NCBI GenBank assembly: GCA_028708485.1
Contig: JAQVYZ010000092.1
Coordinates: 1 to 5,290 of the forward strand
DNA: 5,290 nt
Reading direction: 5' to 3'
DNA from: Caldisericia bacterium
Lineage (GTDB): Bacteria; Caldisericota; Caldisericia; UBA6126
Under the pieces are notes generated by a model that worked only from the letters and a program-made list of their open reading frames with translations, had not been told where the DNA came from and made no database searches. Positions 1-5,290 of this stretch are shown piece after piece. Numbering within the stretch: position 1 is the stretch's first letter; every line of letters begins with the position of its first letter. A program made the translations under genes and the position numbers.

Positions 1-137
1 CGATCCATATCGATGGAGAAAATCTTGGCATCCAATACCCTCCACCCACTCTCGGTGAACATACCCGTGAAGTACTTTCCGAGCTTGGCTATACATCTTC
101 CCAAATTGATGAGTTCTACACCCAGAGCGTTCTATAA
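1..137 (+). CDS. CaiB/BaiF-family (type III) CoA-transferase, C-terminal fragment
   Basis: This is the 3' end of a gene that starts before the window. It is read in the frame beginning at base 3 and ends at TAA 135-137, giving 44 residues. The tail contains PPPTLGEHTREVLSELGY, followed by a short helix (SSQIDEFY) and a hydrophobic end (SVL). A 'P-x-LGEHT-x-EVL-x-ELGY' block just before the C-terminus is characteristic of type III CoA-transferases (CaiB/BaiF, formyl-CoA transferase and relatives), which move CoA between carboxylic acids in the cytoplasm. The catalytic aspartate and most of the protein lie outside the window, so the substrate cannot be named. A longer open frame at 13-264 overlaps it but lacks family resemblance and runs through the palindrome, so I treat it as a shadow. 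The family call is fairly firm; a specific enzyme is not claimed. Confidence 0.8.
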   Translation, partial: IHIDGENLGIQYPPPTLGEHTREVLSELGYTSSQIDEFYTQSVL

Positions 138-156
138 TCCCTTTACCAGTAGGACA

Positions 157-217
157 TTCCTTCCCCTTCTTTTTGGGACAGGGGACTGTCCCCTGTCCCA
201 AAAAGAAGGGGAAGGAA
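157..217. repeat. Perfect 61-bp palindrome (30-bp arms, 1-nt centre)
   Basis: The two arms, 157-186 and 188-217, are exact reverse complements around T187. The core (175-199) is built from the unit GGGACAG/GGGACTG and its complement, nested inside an outer pyrimidine arm (157-174) and purine arm (200-217). On both strands the T-run precedes the GC-rich core and an A-run follows it, the reverse of an intrinsic terminator (GC stem, then T-run), so it is not a standard Rho-independent terminator. Similar GGGACAGGGGAC-type inverted repeats are, from memory, dispersed in many bacterial genomes, so a REP/REPIN-like or other non-autonomous repeat is the best guess. Cruciform extrusion or an RNA hairpin blocking read-through from the CoA-transferase gene is also possible. 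The symmetry is certain; the function is not known. Confidence 0.95.
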
Positions 218-222
218 AATAC

Positions 223-251
223 TTGAATTATAGGCTGATATCCCCTACAAT
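223..251 (+). promoter_or_regulatory. Predicted sigma-A promoter of guaB
   Basis: A -35 element TTGAAT (223-228) is separated by exactly 17 bp from a -10 element TACAAT (246-251). Each matches the housekeeping consensus at five of six positions. Transcription would begin near 257-260, leaving a leader of about 25 nt before the guaB start. That is too short for a purine riboswitch or an attenuator, so any control would have to act at initiation. The -35 lies only five bases after the palindrome at 157-217. No transcript data are available; the call rests on consensus match and position. Confidence 0.75.
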
Positions 252-270
252 CTTTCTATGTTAGAGAACA

Positions 271-275
271 AGGAG
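271..275 (+). promoter_or_regulatory. guaB ribosome binding site
   Basis: AGGAG lies 7 nt before the ATG at 283. The spacing is normal and fixes this ATG as the start of guaB. Confidence 0.85.
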
Positions 276-282
276 AGAAACA

Positions 283-1752
283 ATGAGTTCCTATCGCGAT
301 AAGATCCAGATGGATGGTTACACTTTTGATGATTTGCTATTAATCCCTGCTGCTTCCGAAGTACTTCCTAAGAATGTCTCCTTGAAATCAAGGTTAACAA
401 AAAAAATCAACATGAATATTCCGATAGTCAGCGCTGCCATGGATCGAGTAACGGAATCCAATATGGCTATCGCTCTGGCCAGACAAGGCGGTATCGGAAT
501 TATCCACAAGAATTTGCCGATTGATAAACAAGCAGACGAAGTAGACAAAGTCAAACGTTCCGAGAGTGGATTAATCACCAACCCTGTTACGCTGAATGGG
601 GAAGGTACAGTTCAGGATGCTTTAGATATTATGAAAAAATACCGGATTTCCGGTGTCCCGATTATCAAAGGGGAACATTTGGTCGGTATTATCACGAACC
701 GTGATATTCGTTTTGTAACCAATTTCGCCATACCTGTTGCGGACGTCATGACGAAGACGAATTTAATCACTGCTCCTGTCGGTACTTCCATGGAACAAGC
801 AAAGACCATCCTGAGCCAGACAAAGATTGAAAAACTATTGATTGTGGATGATCAATTCCGCTTAAAAGGGCTGATTACCATTAAAGATATCAACAAGATC
901 TCCCAGTATCCGAATTCCTGCAAGGATGAGCTTGGTAGGTTGCGTGTCGGCGCTGCTGTTTCCACCTCGAAAGATGTGATGGAACGTATTGAAAAATTAG
1001 TTGAATCCAAGGTAGATGTTCTGGTAGTAGACTCGGCGCATGGTCATTCCATTGGTATCATACATTTGGTAGAAGCCATCCGTCAAAAATATCCTGATCT
1101 TGAAATTATTGCCGGCAATGTTGCGACAGCAGGGGCGACTGAAGATCTCATAAAAGCTGGCGCTACTGCAATTAAAGTGGGAATCGGTTCAGGCTCTATC
1201 TGTACTACCAGAATCATAGCCGGTATCGGTATTCCACAAATGACTGCGATCATGCTCTGTGCTGAAATAGCAGATAAATATGATACTCCCATCATCTCGG
1301 ATGGCGGGGTCCGTTACTCCGGTGATATCACTAAAGCTTTAGCTGCTGGAGCTAGCTCCATCATGCTGGGCAATCTCCTGGCGGGCTTGGAAGAAAGTCC
1401 CGGAGACCTGATATTCTACGAAGGAAGACAATTCAAGGAATATAGAGGCATGGGTTCTGTGGAAGCGATCAAAGAAGGGGGAGGAGAACGTTATTTCCAA
1501 GATGAGCTAGATACCTCTAAGCTTGTTCCTGAAGGGATTGTTGGCAGAGTTCCCTTCAAAGGCAAGCTACAAGATTTTATATACCAGTTATTGGGTGGAT
1601 TAAGAGCAGGAATGGGTTATGTCGGTGCTCCGGATATTCAATTTCTCAGGAAAAATGCGCAGTTTATTCGTGTCACTTTAGCTGGTATGAAAGAATCACA
1701 CCCTCATAATATTTCCATAGTCAGAGAAGCGCCGAATTATTGGATTAAATAA
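283..1752 (+). CDS. guaB: Inosine-5'-monophosphate dehydrogenase (IMPDH)
   Basis: This cytoplasmic enzyme oxidises IMP to XMP with NAD+, the committed step of GMP synthesis. The 489 residues match the usual bacterial length of about 485-490. The N-terminal part shows TFDDLLLIP (14-22) and the start of the barrel. Two CBS domains follow at about 98-150 and 155-210; in this family they bind nucleotides and modulate activity. The barrel resumes with VVDSAHGHS (248-256) and the active-site loop GSGSICTTR (302-310), with catalytic Cys307. The phosphate-binding SDGGVRYSGDI is at 339-349, YRGMGS at 387-392, the mobile flap Arg-Tyr at 403-404, and GGLRAGMGY at 438-446. The active-site loop has Ser303 where most bacterial enzymes have Pro, a substitution tolerated in other IMPDHs. 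The gene has its own promoter and RBS and appears monocistronic. Its last 8 bases overlap the convergent gene on the other strand. The identification is firm. Confidence 0.98.
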   Translation: MSSYRDKIQMDGYTFDDLLLIPAASEVLPKNVSLKSRLTKKINMNIPIVSAAMDRVTESNMAIALARQGGIGIIHKNLPIDKQADEVDKVKRSESGLITNPVTLNGEGTVQDALDIMKKYRISGVPIIKGEHLVGIITNRDIRFVTNFAIPVADVMTKTNLITAPVGTSMEQAKTILSQTKIEKLLIVDDQFRLKGLITIKDINKISQYPNSCKDELGRLRVGAAVSTSKDVMERIEKLVESKVDVLVVDSAHGHSIGIIHLVEAIRQKYPDLEIIAGNVATAGATEDLIKAGATAIKVGIGSGSICTTRIIAGIGIPQMTAIMLCAEIADKYDTPIISDGGVRYSGDITKALAAGASSIMLGNLLAGLEESPGDLIFYEGRQFKEYRGMGSVEAIKEGGGERYFQDELDTSKLVPEGIVGRVPFKGKLQDFIYQLLGGLRAGMGYVGAPDIQFLRKNAQFIRVTLAGMKESHPHNISIVREAPNYWIK

Positions 1753-2062
1753 ATGAACAAAGTGAACTAAACTTGTCATATTTGCTTTTTGTTTGTATAA
1801 GGGCTTCGTGAAGCCTGTTTAGTAGCTTGTGTTCTAATGTATCCGGCATCGCAAGGGATTGTTTCATTGAGGTGCAACCTTCCTTCAATATCGTAAAATC
1901 ATCCAGCAATTTCTTACATTTTTGACAATTCTTTACTTTAGCACAATTCTCAATCTTGCGCAGATAAAGAATAGCTTCCTTTTTTGTCATGCGTTTATCG
2001 ACAAAATCTGTCACTAATCGCTCATCACAACAGCCTAAAGGGGAAAAAATATTACTATTCAT
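1745..2062 (-). CDS. Probable soluble cysteine-rich anti-sigma factor (ZAS/RsrA-like)
   Basis: The 105-residue protein is encoded immediately after an ECF sigma factor. Its ATG (2060-2062) lies inside the sigma gene, with 8 bp of overlap and a weak AAAGG about 10 nt upstream, so the two are probably translationally coupled. It has seven cysteines: 11, 12, 40, 46, 49, 63 and 102. The CQKC pair (46-49), followed by a helix, resembles the HxxxCxxC zinc motif of ZAS anti-sigma factors, but the expected histidine position (42) is Lys; Cys40 lies nearby and could substitute. Cys11 matches the position of an N-terminal zinc ligand in RsrA, which is also about 105 residues long. No membrane segment is present, so it should be cytosolic. 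In the family, zinc release or disulfide formation frees the sigma factor; applying that here is inference. The 3' end overlaps guaB. An unrelated small protein cannot be excluded on sequence alone, but position and motif favour anti-sigma. Confidence 0.72.
   Translation of the reverse strand: MNSNIFSPLGCCDERLVTDFVDKRMTKKEAILYLRKIENCAKVKNCQKCKKLLDDFTILKEGCTSMKQSLAMPDTLEHKLLNRLHEALIQTKSKYDKFSSLCSFI
1801..1822 (+). terminator. Weak candidate terminator for guaB
   Basis: GGCTT (1802-1806), tetraloop CGTG and AAGCC (1811-1815) form a 5-bp stem, followed by TGTTTAGT. It lies about 50 nt beyond the guaB stop, inside the convergent anti-sigma gene. The stem is short and the T-tract poor, so this is only the best local candidate; guaB transcription may end elsewhere or by Rho or collision. 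Confidence 0.22.
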
Positions 2063-2561
2063 GAACAGTCAGCCTTTCTTTTAATAACAATCTTCCTCTA
2101 TGAAGTCTTGAACGCACTGTTCCAATGGGTATTTTCAGAATCTCGGAAATCTGTTCATAAGGAAGACTTTCTAAATCGCAAAGGATGATGACTTCACGAA
2201 AGTCTTCAGGCAGTTTTTCAATCGCTTTTTGAATCTGTTTTATCTGGATGCCCTGTAAAAAAATGCTTTCAACATTGATAGTGGAAGTAGCGGTAGATTG
2301 AATCAGCTCATCCGCATTGATCGTTGATTTATTTTTCTGGATATTGGTTAAATGAATATTTCTCATGATGCGCAATATCCAAGACTTAAAGTTAGAATCC
2401 CGATGAAAACGATAGAAGAATCGATACGCTCGCATGAAAGCATCTTGAGCAAGATCTTCTGCGTCATCTTTATTCCGTGTAAAATAATATGCCACTCGGT
2501 ATACATCATCTTTATACTCTAAAAAATACCTTTCAAATAATGCTATATCGTCCTGATTCAT
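2055..2561 (-). CDS. ECF-type RNA polymerase sigma factor (sigma-70 family, group 4)
   Basis: The 168-residue length is typical of extracytoplasmic-function sigma factors, which contain only regions 2 and 4. Region 2 spans about 6-77. It includes DAEDLAQDAFMRAYR (33-47) for core polymerase binding and FKSWILRIMRN (58-68) for -10 recognition. A variable linker (about 78-105) follows. Region 4 (about 108-164) carries LPEDFREVIIL and the helix-turn-helix YEQISEILKIPIGTVRSRLHRGR (135-157) for -35 recognition. The start is ATG 2559-2561, with only a weak Shine-Dalgarno (GAG) ahead of it. It sits 46 bp after sepF, the widest gap in the leftward operon, and overlaps the probable anti-sigma gene by 8 bp, the usual sigma/anti-sigma layout. 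No extra C-terminal domain is present. The family is certain; the ECF subgroup and regulon are not determined. No convincing autoregulatory promoter is visible in the 46-bp gap. Confidence 0.96.
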   Translation of the reverse strand: MNQDDIALFERYFLEYKDDVYRVAYYFTRNKDDAEDLAQDAFMRAYRFFYRFHRDSNFKSWILRIMRNIHLTNIQKNKSTINADELIQSTATSTINVESIFLQGIQIKQIQKAIEKLPEDFREVIILCDLESLPYEQISEILKIPIGTVRSRLHRGRLLLKERLTVHE

Positions 2562-2607
2562 CTTAAAATCAGCTCAATAGAGACTAACTGTTTTCTAGAC
2601 ATAAAGT

Positions 2608-3075
2608 TTAATAACTTGTGGGTCCAAAAATATTTTTTTCTTCGATCTGTCTCTTTTGCTCAGGAGTAATAGGTATTTCTTTTGGGATCAACATCACTAC
2701 ATATTCCGAAACTGGTTGTACTGTTCCTGTGAGAGAATACGCTGCTCCGCTGATGAAATCTACCGTTTTTTGGCTAGCCTCCTGATCAGAGTCCTCAAAA
2801 TTAAAGACTACAATGACATTTTTCTTCATTTGATCAACAGCGTCCTTGGCTGTCTTTGGGTATTCTATTTTCGTGACAAGATTCACGCTATACATTCCTT
2901 TGGCTGTATTGATTTGCATCCCAGATTGGGGTGGTTTTTTAGATGGCTTTTTCTCTTCGGGTAATTCCGGTTTTGGTCTTGGAGTCATTTCTCCGGTTTC
3001 GTCAGTATATTCATCCTCTTCATCGCCGACAAGCTTATTAAAAAAACCTGTTAATTTTTCCCACATTCCTGGCAT
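2608..3075 (-). CDS. sepF: Cell division protein SepF
   Basis: SepF polymerises at the division site, binds the FtsZ C-terminal peptide and tethers the Z ring to the membrane. From the chosen start the protein has 155 residues, normal for the family. The first helix (MWEKLTGFFNKL, 4-15) is amphipathic, as expected for membrane targeting. An acidic and then Pro/Lys-rich linker spans about 18-60. The globular SepF domain is at about 62-133, with AKDAVDQMKKN (76-86), VIVVFNF (87-93) and DFISGAAYSL (106-115); Gly110 matches the conserved dimer-interface glycine. I start at ATG 3073-3075 rather than the in-frame ATG at 3100-3102 because GGAGG sits 5 nt upstream of the former and the ATG falls 1 nt after the yggS stop. 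The longer version would add nine residues and overlap yggS by 26 bp. yggS-sepF adjacency is common in Gram-positives and supports the call. Confidence 0.95.
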   Translation of the reverse strand: MPGMWEKLTGFFNKLVGDEEDEYTDETGEMTPRPKPELPEEKKPSKKPPQSGMQINTAKGMYSVNLVTKIEYPKTAKDAVDQMKKNVIVVFNFEDSDQEASQKTVDFISGAAYSLTGTVQPVSEYVVMLIPKEIPITPEQKRQIEEKNIFGPTSY

Positions 3076-3076
3076 A

Positions 3077-3778
3077 TCAACCTCCAAATATAGCATTCCC
3101 AATACGAAGCATATTCGATCCTTCTTCTATGGCTATAGTATAATCTCGACTCATGCCCATTGAAAGAACCGGCAGTGGAATCGAGTATTTTTTTTCTAAA
3201 GTCTCTTTGGTTTCGCGTAAAGTTCTGAAACTTCCCCGAATAAGTGATTCCTCTTCAACAAATGGCGCTATTGTCATCAAACCGATGATGTTAACGGAGG
3301 AAAATCCCATTAAAGCCCCAAACTCTTGTATTAAGTCCTCCGGTTGCCATCCTAATTTATATTCCTCAGAAGAAGTTTTTACTTCTAATAATATTGGGTA
3401 AGGGGATAAGTAGGAAGGTACCCTTTGGTGTAACTCTTCAACTAATTTTGAATCAGTCACAGACTGAATAGCAGAAAAAGCCGGAATGATTTTGTTCATT
3501 TTATTTGTTTGGAGGTGTCCGATAAATTGAAATTCAGCTGATTGAAAAGCTGTGTGTGAATGAAAGAACTGAATTTTCGGTAGAGCATGCTGAATCCTGT
3601 TCTCACCGAAGAGGGTGATACCGGCACGAAATGCTTCCTCCATATCCTGGACGGAAGCATTTTTCGAAACAGCCATTATCGTAATCTCTTCAGGATTACG
3701 GAGAACACGCTTGGCGGTTTGAATGACTCGATCCCGGATTTCCAGAATAGCTTCGGATATAGACTTTTTATTTTCCAC
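3077..3778 (-). CDS. yggS: YggS/YlmE-family pyridoxal-5'-phosphate homeostasis protein
   Basis: This cytoplasmic, single-domain PLP-binding protein has the fold of the alanine racemase barrel but no known catalytic activity; family members buffer free PLP and influence amino- and keto-acid pools. The 233 residues match the family. The PLP lysine is Lys39 in MAVSKNA (35-41). FGENRIQ (57-63), FIGHLQTNK (85-93), SMGMSRDY (206-213, phosphate contacts) and RIGNAIFG (225-232) are all intact. Start is GTG at 3776-3778, overlapping the upstream HlyD-like gene by 11 bp. No clear Shine-Dalgarno precedes it, so translation probably depends on coupling. The length and the N-terminal helix (ISEAILEIRDRVIQTAKR) agree with this start. 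The position between ftsZ and sepF is the usual Gram-positive division-cluster neighbourhood (ylmE in Bacillus), though its role in division is unclear. Confidence 0.96.
   Translation of the reverse strand: MENKKSISEAILEIRDRVIQTAKRVLRNPEEITIMAVSKNASVQDMEEAFRAGITLFGENRIQHALPKIQFFHSHTAFQSAEFQFIGHLQTNKMNKIIPAFSAIQSVTDSKLVEELHQRVPSYLSPYPILLEVKTSSEEYKLGWQPEDLIQEFGALMGFSSVNIIGLMTIAPFVEEESLIRGSFRTLRETKETLEKKYSIPLPVLSMGMSRDYTIAIEEGSNMLRIGNAIFGG
3081..3085 (-). promoter_or_regulatory. sepF ribosome binding site embedded in the yggS stop region
   Basis: GGAGG on the minus strand is formed by the last two glycine codons of yggS (GGA GGT), followed by TGA, one T and the sepF ATG. The 5-nt spacing decides the sepF start and implies that ribosomes finishing yggS can reinitiate on sepF. 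Confidence 0.9.
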
Positions 3779-4751
3779 TTTGGGAAAGCATTTTTTCTGC
3801 TAATAATCTGTCTTTGTAAATAGAGTCATTCTCTGAAAACTTCTCATTGTCATTAGCATACCCGGTAATCACATATTCTTTAGTGGCAGGTATGTACGTG
3901 CTGACGTGCAAGTATTTTTTTTGAATAGCTTTTGCGTCATCCTGTATATAGACAAAATACTTCTTTTCTTTTTTTTCATTCTCTTCTATACCCATAGCGG
4001 CTGTTGGTATCCGGAAACCATCAATAAAACCAAAATAAAAATTTCCTTCTGCAGAACGGTCATTGATCATGGTGTCATTGTATAAAGAGGAATCAAACAC
4101 TGCATAGAATGCAGCCTCCTGTGCTGGAATAATCGTTTCGACGGTACCGGGAACCATGATACTGGTCGGTTTCGAAAGAGCAAATACATACTCTTTCCCT
4201 TTTTGGATTTGCATAAAAGGATCAGATTCTATATAAAAAATGTACTTGATAGTAGTATTCTTAAGTATCTTGAAAAGAAACTCACCTTTTTTCACAATCT
4301 GATCATCATTGACTTTTTCTTTCTTAACCGATGGATCCAATATCTCTGGAAGAAGTAATGTTTTATTGGTAAAATTTGCCAGGGTATGGGTTGTTTCACA
4401 ATTATCAATGATATAAGTTACAAATCCTTCCTCTTGGTTTTTCACTTTCGTAACGGTGCCGTCAGCGCTTGTGATCTCCACAATATCATTCAGTTTTGCC
4501 TGCAATTCCCCGGCTATAGCAAGCCTCTTCACTTTTCCACCAACAGGAGCGGTCACAATGATCTCATCTTTTGCCATAAAACCTTTAGCGTTTAATTTTA
4601 TTTCTACCCTTTCCCTCTCGGAATGGAAGACTACTTGTTTCTTCTGAAACCAGTTTTTGGGAATGAAATTAAAAAAGATAATAAACGCCACTACAATAAA
4701 AATACCATTAATAAAGTAATACAACCAGGGAAATCGTTTTTTGGAGGTCAT
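3768..4751 (-). CDS. Membrane-anchored HlyD-like (membrane-fusion/adaptor-like) protein
   Basis: The 327-residue protein has a short basic N-terminus, one membrane segment at about 9-30 (YYFINGIFIVVAFIIFF) and a large extracytoplasmic part, so it is most likely N-in/C-out. APVGGKVKRLA (68-78) and VKKGEFLFKI (153-162) look like the two halves of a biotinyl/lipoyl-like barrel-sandwich domain. GFRIPTAAMGI (245-255) resembles the segment preceding the last beta domain of HlyD/RND adaptor proteins. The long coiled-coil hairpin of true efflux adaptors is not evident, and no ABC or RND partner is encoded here. The ATG at 4749-4751 overlaps the ftsZ stop in ATGA; the GAA-GAA-GAA end of ftsZ provides a purine-rich ribosome site. 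From memory, similar HlyD-like genes occur near yggS-sepF in some clostridia. An envelope or division-site role is inferred from context; its function is not established. Confidence 0.75.
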   Translation of the reverse strand: MTSKKRFPWLYYFINGIFIVVAFIIFFNFIPKNWFQKKQVVFHSERERVEIKLNAKGFMAKDEIIVTAPVGGKVKRLAIAGELQAKLNDIVEITSADGTVTKVKNQEEGFVTYIIDNCETTHTLANFTNKTLLLPEILDPSVKKEKVNDDQIVKKGEFLFKILKNTTIKYIFYIESDPFMQIQKGKEYVFALSKPTSIMVPGTVETIIPAQEAAFYAVFDSSLYNDTMINDRSAEGNFYFGFIDGFRIPTAAMGIEENEKKEKKYFVYIQDDAKAIQKKYLHVSTYIPATKEYVITGYANDNEKFSENDSIYKDRLLAEKMLSQSGK

Positions 4752-5290
4752 TCTTCTTCAAGCTGTTTAAAAAATGGTTCTTTATCGTCAATGCTGGTGA
4801 TAATATCTGGAATGACTAATCCACCTACTCGTCGAAAAACCGGTTCACCCTCTTCTGATTTATTTGGATCGGATGGTTCTTGAGTTTTATTAAATCCTGA
4901 TGCTATCAAGGTAATTTGCAATTCATCCGCCATCAATGGATTCGTTCCAGCTCCCCAAATGACATTACAGTCGGGATGGATGACTTTTTTGATATTGAGC
5001 ATAGCCTCTTCCGCTTCCGCCAGTTTGAAGCCTTTCCCGCCCCGGACATTAATCAACAGACTTCTTGCGCCTTTAATGGAATATTCAAGAATGTCGCTGT
5101 TTAAAGCTTTTGTGGCTGCATCTAAGGCACGTTTCTGCCCTTTACCGATGCCGATACCCATGTAAGCATCCCCCGAATCTCTCAGAATCGTCATTAAATC
5201 GTTGAAATCAGCATTGACTGTGTCATACTCGTATACTATCTCACAAATCCCTTGAATGCCTTGTCTTAATGCGTCATCAGCCAATAAAAA
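4748..5290 (-). CDS. ftsZ: Cell division protein FtsZ, C-terminal part (5' end outside window)
   Basis: FtsZ is the tubulin-like GTPase that forms the cytokinetic ring. The last 180 residues are present and the frame stays open to the window edge; an apparent start at 5282-5284 is TTG coding for an internal Leu. Visible features are LADDALRQGIQGI (3-15 of this fragment, end of helix H7) and the T7 synergy loop VNADFNDL (25-32), whose two aspartates (28 and 31) needed for GTP hydrolysis by the neighbouring subunit are retained. They are followed by MGIGIGKGQKRALDAATKAL (44-63) and the C-terminal domain ending in ITLIASGF (126-133). A linker of about 30 residues precedes the tail IDDKEPFFKQLEEE. 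That tail only loosely resembles the usual conserved peptide (D-x-P-x-F-L-R) and lacks its basic residues. The sequence is clearly FtsZ-family but divergent; a second FtsZ-type paralogue cannot be excluded without the GTP-binding half. Confidence 0.92.
   Translation of the reverse strand, partial: FLLADDALRQGIQGICEIVYEYDTVNADFNDLMTILRDSGDAYMGIGIGKGQKRALDAATKALNSDILEYSIKGARSLLINVRGGKGFKLAEAEEAMLNIKKVIHPDCNVIWGAGTNPLMADELQITLIASGFNKTQEPSDPNKSEEGEPVFRRVGGLVIPDIITSIDDKEPFFKQLEEE

Noticed and set aside
157..217. Palindrome as a Rho-independent terminator for the CoA-transferase gene
   Set aside because: The hairpin is strong, but A-runs, not T-runs, follow the GC core on both strands.
13..264. 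83-codon open frame on the + strand before guaB
   Set aside because: It overlaps the recognisable CoA-transferase tail in another frame, passes through the palindrome, and its product has no family-like features.
252..282. Purine riboswitch or attenuator in the guaB leader
   Set aside because: The predicted leader is only about 25 nt and contains no aptamer-like structure.
1189..1212. Ser303 in the IMPDH active-site loop as a sign of lost activity
   Set aside because: Catalytic Cys307 and all other motifs are intact, and non-proline residues occur at this position in functional IMPDHs.
2562..2620. Autoregulatory ECF or sigma-A promoter upstream of the sigma gene
   Set aside because: A TTAAAC/AACTTT-like stretch and a TTGGAC hexamer occur on the minus strand, but no -10 partner at proper spacing matches well.
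3076..3102. Longer sepF starting at ATG 3100-3102
   Set aside because: It would overlap yggS by 26 bp without a good ribosome site, whereas ATG 3073-3075 has GGAGG at 5 nt and gives the usual SepF N-terminus.
2656..3163. Plus-strand open frames opposite sepF and yggS
   Set aside because: They are antisense shadows of confidently identified genes, with no ribosome sites or recognisable domains.
5282..5284. TTG as the true start of a short FtsZ-like protein
   Set aside because: The frame stays open to the window edge and the sequence begins mid-domain at helix H7, so this is an internal leucine of a longer ftsZ.

Overview
The window comes from a low-to-moderate G+C bacterium, most likely a Bacillota (Firmicutes) member and plausibly an anaerobic clostridial one. 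The evidence is a SepF gene (typical of Gram-positives) downstream of ftsZ and yggS, AGGAG/GGAGG-type ribosome binding sites, a consensus-like sigma-A promoter, and the end of a type III (CaiB/BaiF) CoA-transferase, a family common in anaerobes. The genus cannot be read from the sequence.

Left part, + strand. Bases 1-137 hold the last 44 codons of a CaiB/BaiF-family CoA-transferase. A 145-bp intergenic region follows. It contains a perfect 61-bp palindrome (157-217) and, six bases further on, a good promoter (223-251) for guaB. guaB (283-1752) encodes a complete 489-residue IMP dehydrogenase with a CBS pair, the committed step of guanine nucleotide synthesis.

Right part, - strand. Six genes point leftward and look like one tightly packed operon. 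In transcription order they are: ftsZ (3' end only, running off the window), a membrane-anchored HlyD-like protein, the PLP-binding protein YggS/YlmE, the division protein SepF, an ECF sigma factor and a small cysteine-rich probable anti-sigma factor. Successive genes overlap by 4 or 11 bp, are separated by 1 bp, or (sepF to sigma only) by 46 bp; sigma and anti-sigma overlap by 8 bp. The last gene converges on guaB and the two stop regions overlap by 8 bp, so there is no intergenic room for a terminator.

ftsZ-yggS-sepF is a familiar Gram-positive division cluster. The unusual features are the sigma/anti-sigma pair at its end and the HlyD-like gene inside it. This arrangement suggests, as inference only, that a stress-responsive regulatory pair is co-expressed with the Z-ring machinery. 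The anti-sigma factor has no membrane segment and carries clustered cysteines without the usual zinc-finger histidine, so redox or metal sensing is more likely than membrane-based signalling. No tRNA, rRNA, CRISPR array, IS element or riboswitch was seen, and no stretch over 300 bp lacks a gene.
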